Shown one piece after another: positions 1 through 8,147 of a DNA stretch of 26,605 nucleotides (its first letter is position 1; every line of letters starts with the position of its first letter). Origin of the DNA: an uncultured Mesorhizobium sp. GTDB taxonomy: Bacteria; Pseudomonadota; Alphaproteobacteria; Rhizobiales; Rhizobiaceae. The notes under the pieces are model-generated. The model had not been told where the DNA came from, did no database searches, and saw only the letters and a program-made list of their open reading frames with translations. Position numbers and translations under genes: made by a program. The stretch spans positions 1-26,605 of the forward strand of contig CATMOC010000002.1 of NCBI GenBank assembly GCA_950071955.1. The letters run 5' to 3'.

Positions 1-1
1 C

Positions 2-424
2 GACGTGATCCCGCAGTTGGCCGCAAACGGCATCGAGGCCGTGCTGACCTCGGCGGAGGGCGGAGTCGGCGCTCAGTTCTGGGATCACCTGAACCACTTC
101 ACCGAGATCAACTACGCCATGCCCCTGAGCATGGCCACGCTCAACAAGACGGAGTTCGACAGCCTGTCCGATGAGCAGAAGACGGCAGTGATGGATGCCG
201 CCAAGGCGGCGGAGGAGTTTGCCTGGGCCGCGCTCGCCGACAGGACCAAACAGAACTATGCCCTGATGAAGGAGAAGGGCGTGACCGTCGTGAGCGGGCT
301 CGCGGACGACTACATGGCCGCGCTGATTGCAGGCGGCAAAAAGGCTCGCGACGGATGGGTCGCCGAGATCGGCAGCAAGGGTCAGTCGATCATCGACGAT
401 TTCCAGAAGAGGGCCGGTCGCTAG
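2..424 (+). CDS. TRAP transporter solute-binding protein (DctP family), C-terminal part
   Basis: This is the C-terminal 140 residues or so of a periplasmic solute receptor for a tripartite ATP-independent periplasmic (TRAP) carboxylate transporter; the start lies left of the window. The reading frame is open from base 2. The visible part has the DctP-family C-terminal lobe: a short segment ending in AVLTSAEGG, then NHFTEINYAMPLSMATLNK, then a long amphipathic helix rich in Ala, Glu and Lys. It is followed by the small and large permease genes in the usual P-Q-M order, which supports the call. The ligand cannot be told from this fragment. The catabolic genes downstream suggest a carboxylate or an amide-derived acid. 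Confidence 0.85.
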   Translation, partial: DVIPQLAANGIEAVLTSAEGGVGAQFWDHLNHFTEINYAMPLSMATLNKTEFDSLSDEQKTAVMDAAKAAEEFAWAALADRTKQNYALMKEKGVTVVSGLADDYMAALIAGGKKARDGWVAEIGSKGQSIIDDFQKRAGR

Positions 425-480
425 ACCGACGCGATGGGGCCGCGGTACATCCGCGGCACTCATTCATGCGGAGTGCGACC

Positions 481-993
481 ATGACGGCTCTCGATCGTGC
501 GGCTTCCATCCTTTCGGCATTCGCCGCCCTGATCGCCGGGACCATGCTGGTCGCAATGGTCGGCCACACCATCCTGGAGATGGTGCTGCGCGCCTTCTTC
601 AACACATCGACGTTCGTCCTGGACGAGTTCGTCGGCTACGAGGTCGCAGCGCTGACAATGCTGGGCCTCGGTCATGCGCTGAATACCGGCGGGCTGATCC
701 GGGTCAATCTGCTGACGCGTCTTCTCGGAACTACGGCCCAGCGCCGGGTCGAGCTGGCGGTGGTGATCCTCGTGTTCGCACTCTGCCTCTATCTGTCCCG
801 CTATCACCTCCTTGCCATCGAGGCCGCCTATGCCCGAGGCACGCGCAGCAACACGCTCGCGCAGACGCCGCTGTGGCTTCCGTTGGCGGTTTTCGTGGCG
901 GGTCTCGTGATCTTCATGATCCAGCTCCTGGCCTATGCGCTTCGCCTGCTCGGCGGCGGGAATCCTATCCGCGACAACCACGAAAGCGCCTGA
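481..993 (+). CDS. TRAP transporter small permease (DctQ family)
   Basis: This is the small membrane subunit of a TRAP transporter, 170 residues, the usual length for DctQ. It shows four hydrophobic segments (about residues 8-35, 50-68, 92-110 and 128-152) and the family motif around GGLIRVNLL between the second and third. I chose the ATG at 481 because a GGAG Shine-Dalgarno sequence lies seven bases before it. An in-frame ATG at 466 has no ribosome-binding site, and the frame further upstream is only read-through of the preceding gene. The large permease begins four bases after the stop, so the two are surely co-transcribed. The protein is expected to form the inner-membrane complex with DctM and use an ion gradient. 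Confidence 0.88.
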   Translation: MTALDRAASILSAFAALIAGTMLVAMVGHTILEMVLRAFFNTSTFVLDEFVGYEVAALTMLGLGHALNTGGLIRVNLLTRLLGTTAQRRVELAVVILVFALCLYLSRYHLLAIEAAYARGTRSNTLAQTPLWLPLAVFVAGLVIFMIQLLAYALRLLGGGNPIRDNHESA

Positions 994-997
994 CCAG

Positions 998-2302
998 ATG
1001 GGTTTCGAAGCCGTCTTTACCGCGGTGGCCGTGCTCGGCCTCATGCTCGCCTATCTGACGGTCGGCATCTGGATTTTCGCCGCACTGCTGCTCGTCGGGG
1101 TGACGAGCCTCCACCTGCTTGCGGGGTTCTCGATCGACCGCATCGGCTTCATCATGCAGTCGGTAACATGGTCGGCCGCCACACGCTGGGAGCTCTCGGC
1201 AATTCCGATGTTTGTCTGGATGGGCGAGTTGATGTTCCGTACCGACATTTCGAGGCGGCTCTTCAACGGTCTGGCGCCTCTCGTCTCGCTGCTGCCCGGC
1301 AGGCTGCTGCATGTGAACATCCTCGGCTGCACGCTGTTTGCCGCCGTCAGCGGATCGAGCGCGGCGACGACGGCGACCGTGGGGAAGATCACCACGGGCG
1401 AGCTTCTGAAGCGGGGCTATGCGCGTGACATATCAATCGGCTCGCTCGCAGGCGCGGGAAGCCTGGGCCTCATGATCCCGCCCTCCGTCGTGCTGATCAT
1501 CTATGGTGTGCTCGGCGAGGTCTCGATCACCAGGCTATTCCTCGCCGGTGTCGTTCCCGGGCTGATGATCGCAGCCATCTACTCGCTCTACATCATGCTG
1601 GTCGCCATCCGGCGCGAGGGCACGACTCCCGTCGACGAGCCGCGCTACGCGGCCCGCGACTACGTTGCCGGGCTGATCACGCTTGCGCCCGTGATCGTGC
1701 TGATCGGCAGCGTGCTGGGCGTCCTCTACTCGGGAATCGCCACGCCTTCGGAGGCAGGCGCCGTCGGCGTCGGCGTCAGCCTCGCCGTGATCGTGCTGAC
1801 CGGCCAGTTCAGCGTCCGGGTCATCGCGGAATCGGTCCAGGCGGCTGTCGTAACCTCGGCGATGTTGTGTTCGATTCTCATTGCCGCCAGCTTCATGTCG
1901 ACGGCCATGGGCTATCTGCACATCCCGGCGACCATCGCAGGGGCCATCGGCAGCCTCGACCTCGGCCCATATGGCCTGATCGCGATGCTGGCCCTTTTCT
2001 ACCTGATGCTCGGCATGTTCCTGGAAGGAACGTCGATCACGGTCATGACGCTGCCCATCACCCTGCCGCTTGCGGTCGGCGCGGGGTGGGACCCCGTATG
2101 GTTCGGCATTTTCCTCGTGGTCATGGTGGAGATGGCGCAAATCACTCCTCCCGTCGGGTTCAACCTCTTCATCCTGCAGTCGCAGACAGGCGAGAGCATC
2201 GTGCGCGTGGCGCGCGCCTCGTTTCCCTTCTTCCTTCTGATGTGCCTGGCGACCGTGCTCCTCGTCGTCTTTCCGGAAATCGCCCTCTGGTTGACCAGGT
2301 AG
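998..2302 (+). CDS. TRAP transporter large permease (DctM family)
   Basis: This is the large, transporting membrane subunit of the TRAP system, 434 residues. It is hydrophobic throughout, with about a dozen predicted membrane spans. Family hallmarks are visible: AVSGSSAATTATVG near residue 125, LGLMIPPSVVLIIYG near 160 and ITPPVGFNLFIL near 385. The start at ATG 998 gives a four-base gap after the small permease; an earlier in-frame start would overlap that gene and adds non-homologous sequence. The gene ends only four bases from the stop of the oppositely oriented GntR gene, with no clear terminator between them. It completes a DctPQM set whose import is probably matched to the regulator and enzymes that follow. 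Confidence 0.92.
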   Translation: MGFEAVFTAVAVLGLMLAYLTVGIWIFAALLLVGVTSLHLLAGFSIDRIGFIMQSVTWSAATRWELSAIPMFVWMGELMFRTDISRRLFNGLAPLVSLLPGRLLHVNILGCTLFAAVSGSSAATTATVGKITTGELLKRGYARDISIGSLAGAGSLGLMIPPSVVLIIYGVLGEVSITRLFLAGVVPGLMIAAIYSLYIMLVAIRREGTTPVDEPRYAARDYVAGLITLAPVIVLIGSVLGVLYSGIATPSEAGAVGVGVSLAVIVLTGQFSVRVIAESVQAAVVTSAMLCSILIAASFMSTAMGYLHIPATIAGAIGSLDLGPYGLIAMLALFYLMLGMFLEGTSITVMTLPITLPLAVGAGWDPVWFGIFLVVMVEMAQITPPVGFNLFILQSQTGESIVRVARASFPFFLLMCLATVLLVVFPEIALWLTR

Positions 2303-2306
2303 CGGA

Positions 2307-3017
2307 TCAGAAGGACATGTCGGTGGCGAGGCTGCTCGTCATGTACTCGAGCACGCGCTTCCGGAAGAGTTCGGTGTGGGCGCGCGCGGTCTCCTCCGCG
2401 GCATCGGCATCTCCGGCCACGATGTGGCCGGTCATGATCCTGTGGTCTTCCACGATGGCGCCGATGTGCTGATCGCGCCTGGTTTCGGTACCTTCGTAGG
2501 CGAGCGAGATGCGCGAAAGCCGCAGCCCCAGAGCGAGCAGTTGCGCGTAGTGCTTCGCCACGAGCGCATTGCCGGAGGCCGTTCCGATCGCCTCGTGGAA
2601 CGCGAGGTTGGTATCCATCATGCCGGTGATGTCGCCATCGGCGGCAGCCTTCTCGAAGCTGCGGCGCCCGGCATCGATGATCGTGATATCCCGCTGCGTG
2701 CGCCGCAGCGCCGCCCACCGTGTCACCATGCGCTGCGCGGCATCCAGCGCCTCGAAAAACTCCCGCACACCCGACAGGTCGACGCGCGAGACCCGCGCGC
2801 CCCGATTCGGGAGCATCTCCACGAGGCCTTCCGCAGCCAGCTGGATCAGCGCCTCACGAATGGGAGTCCGGGAGACGCCGAGAATCCCGATCAGGACCTG
2901 TTCGTCGAGATCAGCGCCAGGCTTGAGCTGAAGCGACAGGATCTGGTTGCGAATTTCCTCATAGGCCCAGCGGGTGCCCGTTCCTTTCGGGCGCCGGTCC
3001 TTCGTCGTTTCCACCAT
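2307..3017 (-). CDS. GntR-family transcriptional regulator, FadR/FCD subgroup
   Basis: This is a ligand-responsive DNA-binding regulator of 236 residues, typical for FCD-type GntR proteins. Residues 15-75 form the winged helix-turn-helix, with the GVSRTPIREALIQLAAEGLV signature. Residues 80-230 form the all-helical FCD effector domain. The metal-binding pattern of that domain is present: D135 and H141 (DTNLAFH), H192 (EDHRIM) and H214 (RAHTE), which in the family hold a metal that contacts carboxylate ligands. The chosen ATG at 3017 starts just before the conserved N-terminus; the open frame extends upstream but without homology. The gene converges on dctM and diverges from hyuA, so it probably controls both the transporter and the hydantoinase operon. 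Confidence 0.9.
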   Translation of the reverse strand: MVETTKDRRPKGTGTRWAYEEIRNQILSLQLKPGADLDEQVLIGILGVSRTPIREALIQLAAEGLVEMLPNRGARVSRVDLSGVREFFEALDAAQRMVTRWAALRRTQRDITIIDAGRRSFEKAAADGDITGMMDTNLAFHEAIGTASGNALVAKHYAQLLALGLRLSRISLAYEGTETRRDQHIGAIVEDHRIMTGHIVAGDADAAEETARAHTELFRKRVLEYMTSSLATDMSF

Positions 3018-3192
3018 CCCTTTTCCGATCCTTGCATTTTTCGTGCGTTGCGCGATCGCGTTGGCCGGTTGCCGCTGGCCGGCACCCGGAAATCCCCAGT
3101 CTCGCAGCCAAAGTTCCGCTCGATGCCGACGACCTATACGCACTCGACGCTCCCAACGCCACACCGCACGCGCAGCACGGCAGCGAGACCGA

Positions 3193-3222
3193 TTGACATT
3201 GTGTATGGAAATAAATATGCAC
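3193..3222 (+). promoter_or_regulatory. Candidate hyuA promoter with overlapping GntR operator
   Basis: A TTGACA at 3193-3198 and TATGCA at 3216-3221 are separated by 17 bases and point toward hyuA (start 3250). Inside this promoter lies an imperfect inverted repeat, GTGTAT (3201-3206) and ATGCAC (3217-3222), matching at 5 of 6 positions. A second possible pair is ATTGT near 3198 with ACAAT near 3230. This AT-rich patch stands out against the GC-rich surroundings. It is the natural binding place for the divergently encoded GntR protein. The promoter call is pattern based; the operator assignment is inference. Confidence 0.45.
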
Positions 3223-3249
3223 GAAAAATACAATTTGGATTGAGCGGAC

Positions 3250-5301
3250 ATGAAGATCGTTGGCGTCGATGTCGGGGGTACGTTCACGGACTTCCACATC
3301 CTCGATGTCGGGAAGGGCGCGTCGCAGGTATTCAAGCTCTCTTCCACTCCGGACAATCCGGCCGACGCCATTCTCGACGGACTTCGGGAAATCGTGACCC
3401 GCGGGCTTGCCGATGCCAATGAGATCGACCGGATCTGTCACGGCACCACGGTCGCGACGAACGCGCTCATCCAGCGCAAAGGCGGTCGCATCGCGCTGGT
3501 CACGACCGAGGGGTTCCGCGATCTGCTCGAGATCGGGCGACAGACCCGCCCGCATATGTACGACCTCAACCTCGACTATCCCGCTCCGCTCGTCGATCGC
3601 GAATTGCGGCTGACCGCTCCCGAGCGGGTCGATGCGAAAGGCGCGGTGATACGCGCGCTCACCGACCGCGACATCGATGAGATCGTCGAGGCCCTGAAGG
3701 CGTCCGGAGTCAGATCCTGCGCCGTCTGTCTGCTGTTCTCGTTCCTGAATCCCGAGCACGAGCGCAGGCTGGCAGCGGCCATCGAGGCGGCAGGTATCGA
3801 GGTCTCGCTTTCGAGCGAGGTTCAGCCGGAGTTCCGCGAATACGAGCGCATGTCGACGACGGTGCTCAATGCCTATCTCGTCCCGGTCATGAACCACTAT
3901 CTCGAACGGCTGGAGAACGTGCTGGCCGATGAACTGCCGGAAGCGAGCGTCGGCATAAACCAGTCCTCGGGAGGCCTCATGTCGGTGCGTCAGGCCCGCC
4001 GATTCCCGGTGAGGACGGCCCTGTCTGGTCCTGCCGGGGGCGTCATCGGCGCCGCGCACGTCGCCCGCCACTCGCGTGCCGACAACGTCATCACGCTGGA
4101 CATGGGCGGAACGAGCGCCGATGTGTGCCTGATCAGCCGGGGTCAGGCGGGTATAGCCTACGATCGCTCGATCGGCGGCTTCCCGGTCAGGCTTCCCATG
4201 GTGGACGTCAACGCCGTCGGTGCCGGCGGCGGCTCGATCGCATGGTTCGACACTGGCGGGATGCTGAAGGTGGGACCATACAGCGCCGGCGCAAAGCCGG
4301 GGCCAGCCTGCTACGGCTTGGGCGGGACTGAGCCGACCGTCACCGACGCCAATCTCATCCTCGGTCGCCTGTCTTCGCGCGGCCTGCTGGCCGGTCGCGT
4401 TCCCCTCGAGGTCGAACTCGCGCGCGATGCGTTCCGGCCGATCGCGGAACGCCTCGGCATGTCGCTCGAACACGCCGCGCTGGGCTGCATCGACATTGTC
4501 GTTGCCAACATGGTGCGGGCCATTCGCTCCGTATCGGTCGAGCGGGGCCACGATCCGCGCGATTTCACGCTGATGCCGTTCGGCGGCGGTGGACCGCTGC
4601 ATGCCGAGGATGTGGCCCGGGCGCTCTCGATAGGCAGCGTCATCGTGCCGCCGCATCCCGGCATCTTGTGCGCGCAGGGCATCGTCGTGTCGGACCTCAA
4701 GGAGAATATGGTCCGCACCAACCGCATGCCGCTCGTGGCGGCTTCGGTGCCGGCGATCCGAGCGGTCGCTGCGGAACTGCTGGAGGAATCGGAACGATGG
4801 TTCGAGATCGAGGAAATCTCACCCGAGCGTCGCAGCACGACCTTGTCGCTGGACCTGCGCTATGTCGGCCAGAATTATGAACTGTCCGTCGAGGCGTCGC
4901 CCGAGCGGATCCGTGAGATCGGCGCGGACAGTCTCGTCGACCGGCTCTCCGACGACTTCCACGCGATTCACGAAGCGAACTACGGCCACAACGATCCGGC
5001 CGCGGCGATCGAAGTCGTCAACTTCCGTTGCGTGGCGCGTGGCGGTCTTCATCGGCTCGGAGAGGCGGAAGCTCGCGAGTTGCGGACCGATCGCCCGACG
5101 CCGCGCGAAACACGTTCGGTCTGGTTCAGCCGGTCCGGGGCGGTCGAGACGCCCATCTACGACAGGGCCGACCTGGCGCCGGGCCACGTCGTCAAGGGTC
5201 CTGCAGTCATAGAGCAGATGGACACGACCACGCTGGTCCATCCCGGCACCGTTGCCACCATGGATTCCGGGATGAACCTTCTCCTAGAGCTAGCCCGATG
5301 A
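3250..5301 (+). CDS. hyuA: Hydantoinase/oxoprolinase family protein, subunit A (HyuA-like)
   Basis: This is an ATP-dependent amidohydrolase or carboxylase A-subunit of 683 residues, full length for N-methylhydantoinase A. It has the actin-like/ASKHA nucleotide folds: VGVDVGGTFTDFH at residues 4-16 (first phosphate loop), GTTVATNALI near 74, SGPAGGVIGA near 259 and LDMGGTSADVCLI near 282 (second phosphate loop). Also present are PGPACYGLGGTEPT near 350 and FGGGGPLHA near 446. In known members, A and B subunits together open hydantoin, 5-oxoproline or lactam rings using ATP, or carboxylate ketones such as acetone and acetophenone. The substrate here is unknown. Its stop overlaps the next start (ATGA at 5298-5301), so A and B are translationally coupled. 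Confidence 0.88.
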   Translation: MKIVGVDVGGTFTDFHILDVGKGASQVFKLSSTPDNPADAILDGLREIVTRGLADANEIDRICHGTTVATNALIQRKGGRIALVTTEGFRDLLEIGRQTRPHMYDLNLDYPAPLVDRELRLTAPERVDAKGAVIRALTDRDIDEIVEALKASGVRSCAVCLLFSFLNPEHERRLAAAIEAAGIEVSLSSEVQPEFREYERMSTTVLNAYLVPVMNHYLERLENVLADELPEASVGINQSSGGLMSVRQARRFPVRTALSGPAGGVIGAAHVARHSRADNVITLDMGGTSADVCLISRGQAGIAYDRSIGGFPVRLPMVDVNAVGAGGGSIAWFDTGGMLKVGPYSAGAKPGPACYGLGGTEPTVTDANLILGRLSSRGLLAGRVPLEVELARDAFRPIAERLGMSLEHAALGCIDIVVANMVRAIRSVSVERGHDPRDFTLMPFGGGGPLHAEDVARALSIGSVIVPPHPGILCAQGIVVSDLKENMVRTNRMPLVAASVPAIRAVAAELLEESERWFEIEEISPERRSTTLSLDLRYVGQNYELSVEASPERIREIGADSLVDRLSDDFHAIHEANYGHNDPAAAIEVVNFRCVARGGLHRLGEAEARELRTDRPTPRETRSVWFSRSGAVETPIYDRADLAPGHVVKGPAVIEQMDTTTLVHPGTVATMDSGMNLLLELAR

Positions 5302-6974
5302 ACATGCATATGCCGATCGACGCGGTGACTGTCGAAATCATCCACAATGCTCTCGGTTCGGTGGTGGATGAATCCTTTCTCGCGCTGATGAAAAGTGCCT
5401 TTTCTCAGAACATCAAGGAACGGCGGGACCACTCGACGGCTCTTGCCGACACGAAGGGCAGGCTCGTCGTTCAGGCCAAGGATTCATTGCCGATCCACCT
5501 CGGCTCGATGATGGGCCTGATGGAGGTGCTGCTGAAACGCGTTCCGCTGGAGGAGATGCGCGAGGGCGACCTGTTCGTCGCCAACGATCCTTTCGAGGCC
5601 GGAGGCACGCATCTCCCCGATCTCAACGTCGCGATGCCCGTGTTCGATAAAGGCAGGGTCGTCGGATTCGTCTGCAACATCGCCCACCACGCCGATTTCG
5701 GCGGGATGACGCCGGGCAGCATGGGCGGCGGCATGACGGAGATCTACCAGGAAGGCCTGCGGGTGCCGCTGGTGAGGCTCTATTCCGCCGGGCACCTCAA
5801 TCGCGACATCTGCGACCTGATCCTTCTCAACACACGCGTTCCCGAAGAGCGCCGCGGCGACCTCAACGCCCAGATCGCCGCGGCTCGCCTCGGCGCGCGG
5901 CGCTTCGCCGAAGTGATCGGCCGTTACGGGTCTGGAACTCTCGAAGCTGCATTTGGCGAGATCATTCGCCGGACCGAAATCCGCATGCGCCATGCGATCG
6001 GCCAGTTGCCCGACGGTATCTACCGCTTCCGCGATGTCATGGACGACGATGGCTGCGGCAACCGCTCCCTGCCCATCGAGGTCAAGGTGACGATCGCGGG
6101 CGACCGCCTGCACGTCGACTTCTCCGGGACGGCTGCGCAGACGGCCGGCAACATCAACTGCACGCCCAGCGCAACGCTTTCGGCCATCTCCTACACGATC
6201 AAGGCGCTGCTCGACCCGGAGGTGGCAAACAACCAGGGCGTTCTCGACGTCTGCGAGTGGTCGGCACCGGCGGGCAGTCTCGTCAACGCGGTGTTTCCGG
6301 CCTCCGTTGCGAACCGGGCCCACACCTGCCAGCGCATCATCGATGCGCTGATCGGCGCATTGGCCGAGGCCGTGCCTGACAAGGCCGTGGGCGCCGGGAA
6401 TGGCGCGAACACCACCGCCGTCTTCACCGGCATCGATCCCGCCACCGGCCGGCGCTACATCTATTTCGAAACGTTAGGCGGCGGATTCGGCGGTCGCAGC
6501 ACGCATGACGGCAAGGACGGTGTCCAAGTGCACATCACCAACACCTCCAACCTGCCCGTGGAAGCAATCGAAATGGATTACCCCTTGCGTGTGATCGAAT
6601 ACGGGCTCGTACAGGATTCGGGGGGCGCCGGCACTTACCGCGGCGGGCTCGCCATACGTCGCGTGCTGAGCCCGATTGGTCACACATGCACCTTCTCCGG
6701 CTCCGGCGAGCGTTTCGACAGCCGTCCCTGGGGCATCTTCGGCGGACAGGACGGGCGCAGCGGTCGCTTCATGCGCTTCGAGCCCGACGGAAGCGAAACC
6801 GAACTGCCAAGCAAGCCGGCGGGCGTCGATTTCGGACCGGGGCAGGCGATCGCGATCGAGACGCCCGGCGCCGGTGGTTATGGAGCACCGGCGGGGCGAG
6901 ACCCGGCGCTGATTGCGCGCGACCGCGCATCCGGGAAATTCTCCGACGCGTTCATCGCGCGCTGCTATGGCTGA
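5298..6974 (+). CDS. hyuB: Hydantoinase/oxoprolinase family protein, subunit B (HyuB-like)
   Basis: This is the B-subunit partner of the preceding gene, 558 residues, normal for the family. Visible hallmarks are DHSTALADTKGRLVVQ near residue 40, ANDPFEAGGTHLPD near 95, a His-rich HHADFGGMTPGSMGGG near 130 (probable metal site), GGGFGGRSTHDGKDG near 395 and GAGTYRGGLAIRR near 440. The start at ATG 5298 is fixed by its four-base overlap with the hyuA stop and by homology beginning right after it. An earlier in-frame start would read through hyuA in another frame. It acts in the cytoplasm as a heteromer with subunit A. The isocitrate-lyase-family gene begins five bases after its stop, making a three-gene operon. 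Confidence 0.9.
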   Translation: MNMHMPIDAVTVEIIHNALGSVVDESFLALMKSAFSQNIKERRDHSTALADTKGRLVVQAKDSLPIHLGSMMGLMEVLLKRVPLEEMREGDLFVANDPFEAGGTHLPDLNVAMPVFDKGRVVGFVCNIAHHADFGGMTPGSMGGGMTEIYQEGLRVPLVRLYSAGHLNRDICDLILLNTRVPEERRGDLNAQIAAARLGARRFAEVIGRYGSGTLEAAFGEIIRRTEIRMRHAIGQLPDGIYRFRDVMDDDGCGNRSLPIEVKVTIAGDRLHVDFSGTAAQTAGNINCTPSATLSAISYTIKALLDPEVANNQGVLDVCEWSAPAGSLVNAVFPASVANRAHTCQRIIDALIGALAEAVPDKAVGAGNGANTTAVFTGIDPATGRRYIYFETLGGGFGGRSTHDGKDGVQVHITNTSNLPVEAIEMDYPLRVIEYGLVQDSGGAGTYRGGLAIRRVLSPIGHTCTFSGSGERFDSRPWGIFGGQDGRSGRFMRFEPDGSETELPSKPAGVDFGPGQAIAIETPGAGGYGAPAGRDPALIARDRASGKFSDAFIARCYG

Positions 6975-6979
6975 GGATC

Positions 6980-7864
6980 ATGTCCATGAATGAACCCGTC
7001 GCGACCGTTCAGCAGATCATCGGCGTCTATGACGGGCTCAGCGCCCGCATTGCCGATGCCAAGGGTTTCGACTGGCTGCATGTCGGTGGCTACAACATCT
7101 CGGGCTCGGCTCACGGAATGCCGGATGTCGGGCTTCTGACGCTCACCGAGAACCTCGACGCCGTTCGTCGTATCGTCGGCTGCACCTCCCGCCCGGTCCT
7201 GGTGGATGGGGACGACGGATATGGGAACTATCTCAACGTGATGCGGCTGGTGAGCGAGGTCGAGCGCACCGGCGCCTCCGGGATCCATCTCGAGGATCAA
7301 GTGTTCCCGAAGAAGTGCGGGCACATGGAGAACAAGCGCGTCGTGCCGGCAAGCGCGTTCGAGGCCAAGATCAAGGCCTTCGTGGATACGCGGAAGTCGG
7401 AGCGCTTCCTCCTCTTCGCACGCACCGATGCCATCGCCACGGACGGGTTCGAGGCCGCCATCGAGCGAGGGAACCGCTATCTGGAGGCCGGCGCGGACGT
7501 GATCTTCGTGGAAGCGCCGGTGTCTCGGGAGCAGGCCGCATCCATCCCGCGCCTCATCGACGGGCCAGTGTTGTACAACTGGGTGTTCCGCGGCAAGTCA
7601 CCGCTCATCCCGCGCGAGGAACTCGCCGCGATGGGCTACGCCTACTACCTGCAGGCGGACGTTCTCTACGCGGTGGCTCATGCGCTGGAGCTCTATTTCA
7701 CGGAACTGAAGACGACTGGCACGTATGGAAAGGCGGCCGATCGCATGATCTCATTTGACGCCTTCAATACGCTGGTTGGGCTGGAGAGGATCGTTGACGC
7801 CGAGCGCCTCTACGAAGATATCGTAGCCAATGGCCTGGCTGCGGGCGCGGGCTCCGGGCATTGA
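6980..7864 (+). CDS. Isocitrate lyase/PEP mutase family enzyme (methylisocitrate-lyase-like)
   Basis: This is a 294-residue TIM-barrel enzyme of the isocitrate lyase/phosphoenolpyruvate mutase superfamily. The Mg-binding acidic motif DGDDGYG is at residues 77-83, the EDQ motif at 105-107 and the flexible-loop motif KKCGH at 111-115. The Cys in KKCGH marks the carbon-carbon lyase branch (methylisocitrate lyase, dimethylmalate lyase, oxaloacetate hydrolase) rather than PEP mutase. The reaction is probably cleavage of a 2-hydroxy (branched) dicarboxylate or tricarboxylate to pyruvate, glyoxylate or oxalate plus another acid. Start ATG 6980 has a GAGGA ribosome-binding site overlapping the hyuB stop. 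It probably acts on a product of the hydantoinase step; its exact substrate cannot be read from sequence. Confidence 0.82.
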   Translation: MSMNEPVATVQQIIGVYDGLSARIADAKGFDWLHVGGYNISGSAHGMPDVGLLTLTENLDAVRRIVGCTSRPVLVDGDDGYGNYLNVMRLVSEVERTGASGIHLEDQVFPKKCGHMENKRVVPASAFEAKIKAFVDTRKSERFLLFARTDAIATDGFEAAIERGNRYLEAGADVIFVEAPVSREQAASIPRLIDGPVLYNWVFRGKSPLIPREELAAMGYAYYLQADVLYAVAHALELYFTELKTTGTYGKAADRMISFDAFNTLVGLERIVDAERLYEDIVANGLAAGAGSGH

Positions 7865-8128
7865 CGGCGATATCCGCGTGATTTCGGTTCCGCATCTCGA
7901 CGGGGGAAGACGCCGATCGCTTCCGGCGACGAGGTTCACCCACCCCGGCGTGAGCAGCCGGAAGGCGATGATGATGACGACGCCGCGTGGAGCAGGCTGC
8001 CACCAGTCGAAGCCGAATTCCCAGACCGCCAAGGCCAGCGCGCCCAGCACCAGAACCGCATGGAGCCAGAGCGCGGCGAGCGGGCGCCACTGAACCAGCA
8101 CAGCGGTGACCAGCATCGCCGATCGCAT
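7751..8128 (-). pseudogene. Probable 3'-truncated membrane-protein gene at the module junction
   Basis: The open frame encodes 125 residues but has two parts. The first 70 or so residues (8128 down to about 7920) look like a real membrane protein: hydrophobic helices, aromatic-rich WEFGFDWWQP, and G/C at most third codon positions. From about residue 70 the character changes to an Arg/Ser/Pro-rich tail, and the last 114 bases lie antisense to the end of the isocitrate-lyase-family gene, which is complete. The start is 20 bases after the nnrS stop, so it was probably the next gene of the nnrS operon. I read it as a gene cut off when the two modules were joined. I do not recognise the family, and a short intact protein is possible. 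Confidence 0.4.
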
Positions 8129-8147
8129 TCCGCTAACAAGCGGAACG

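Noticed and set aside
466..483. ATG at 466 as start of the small TRAP permease
   Set aside because: No Shine-Dalgarno sequence before it, whereas GGAG is well placed for the ATG at 481.
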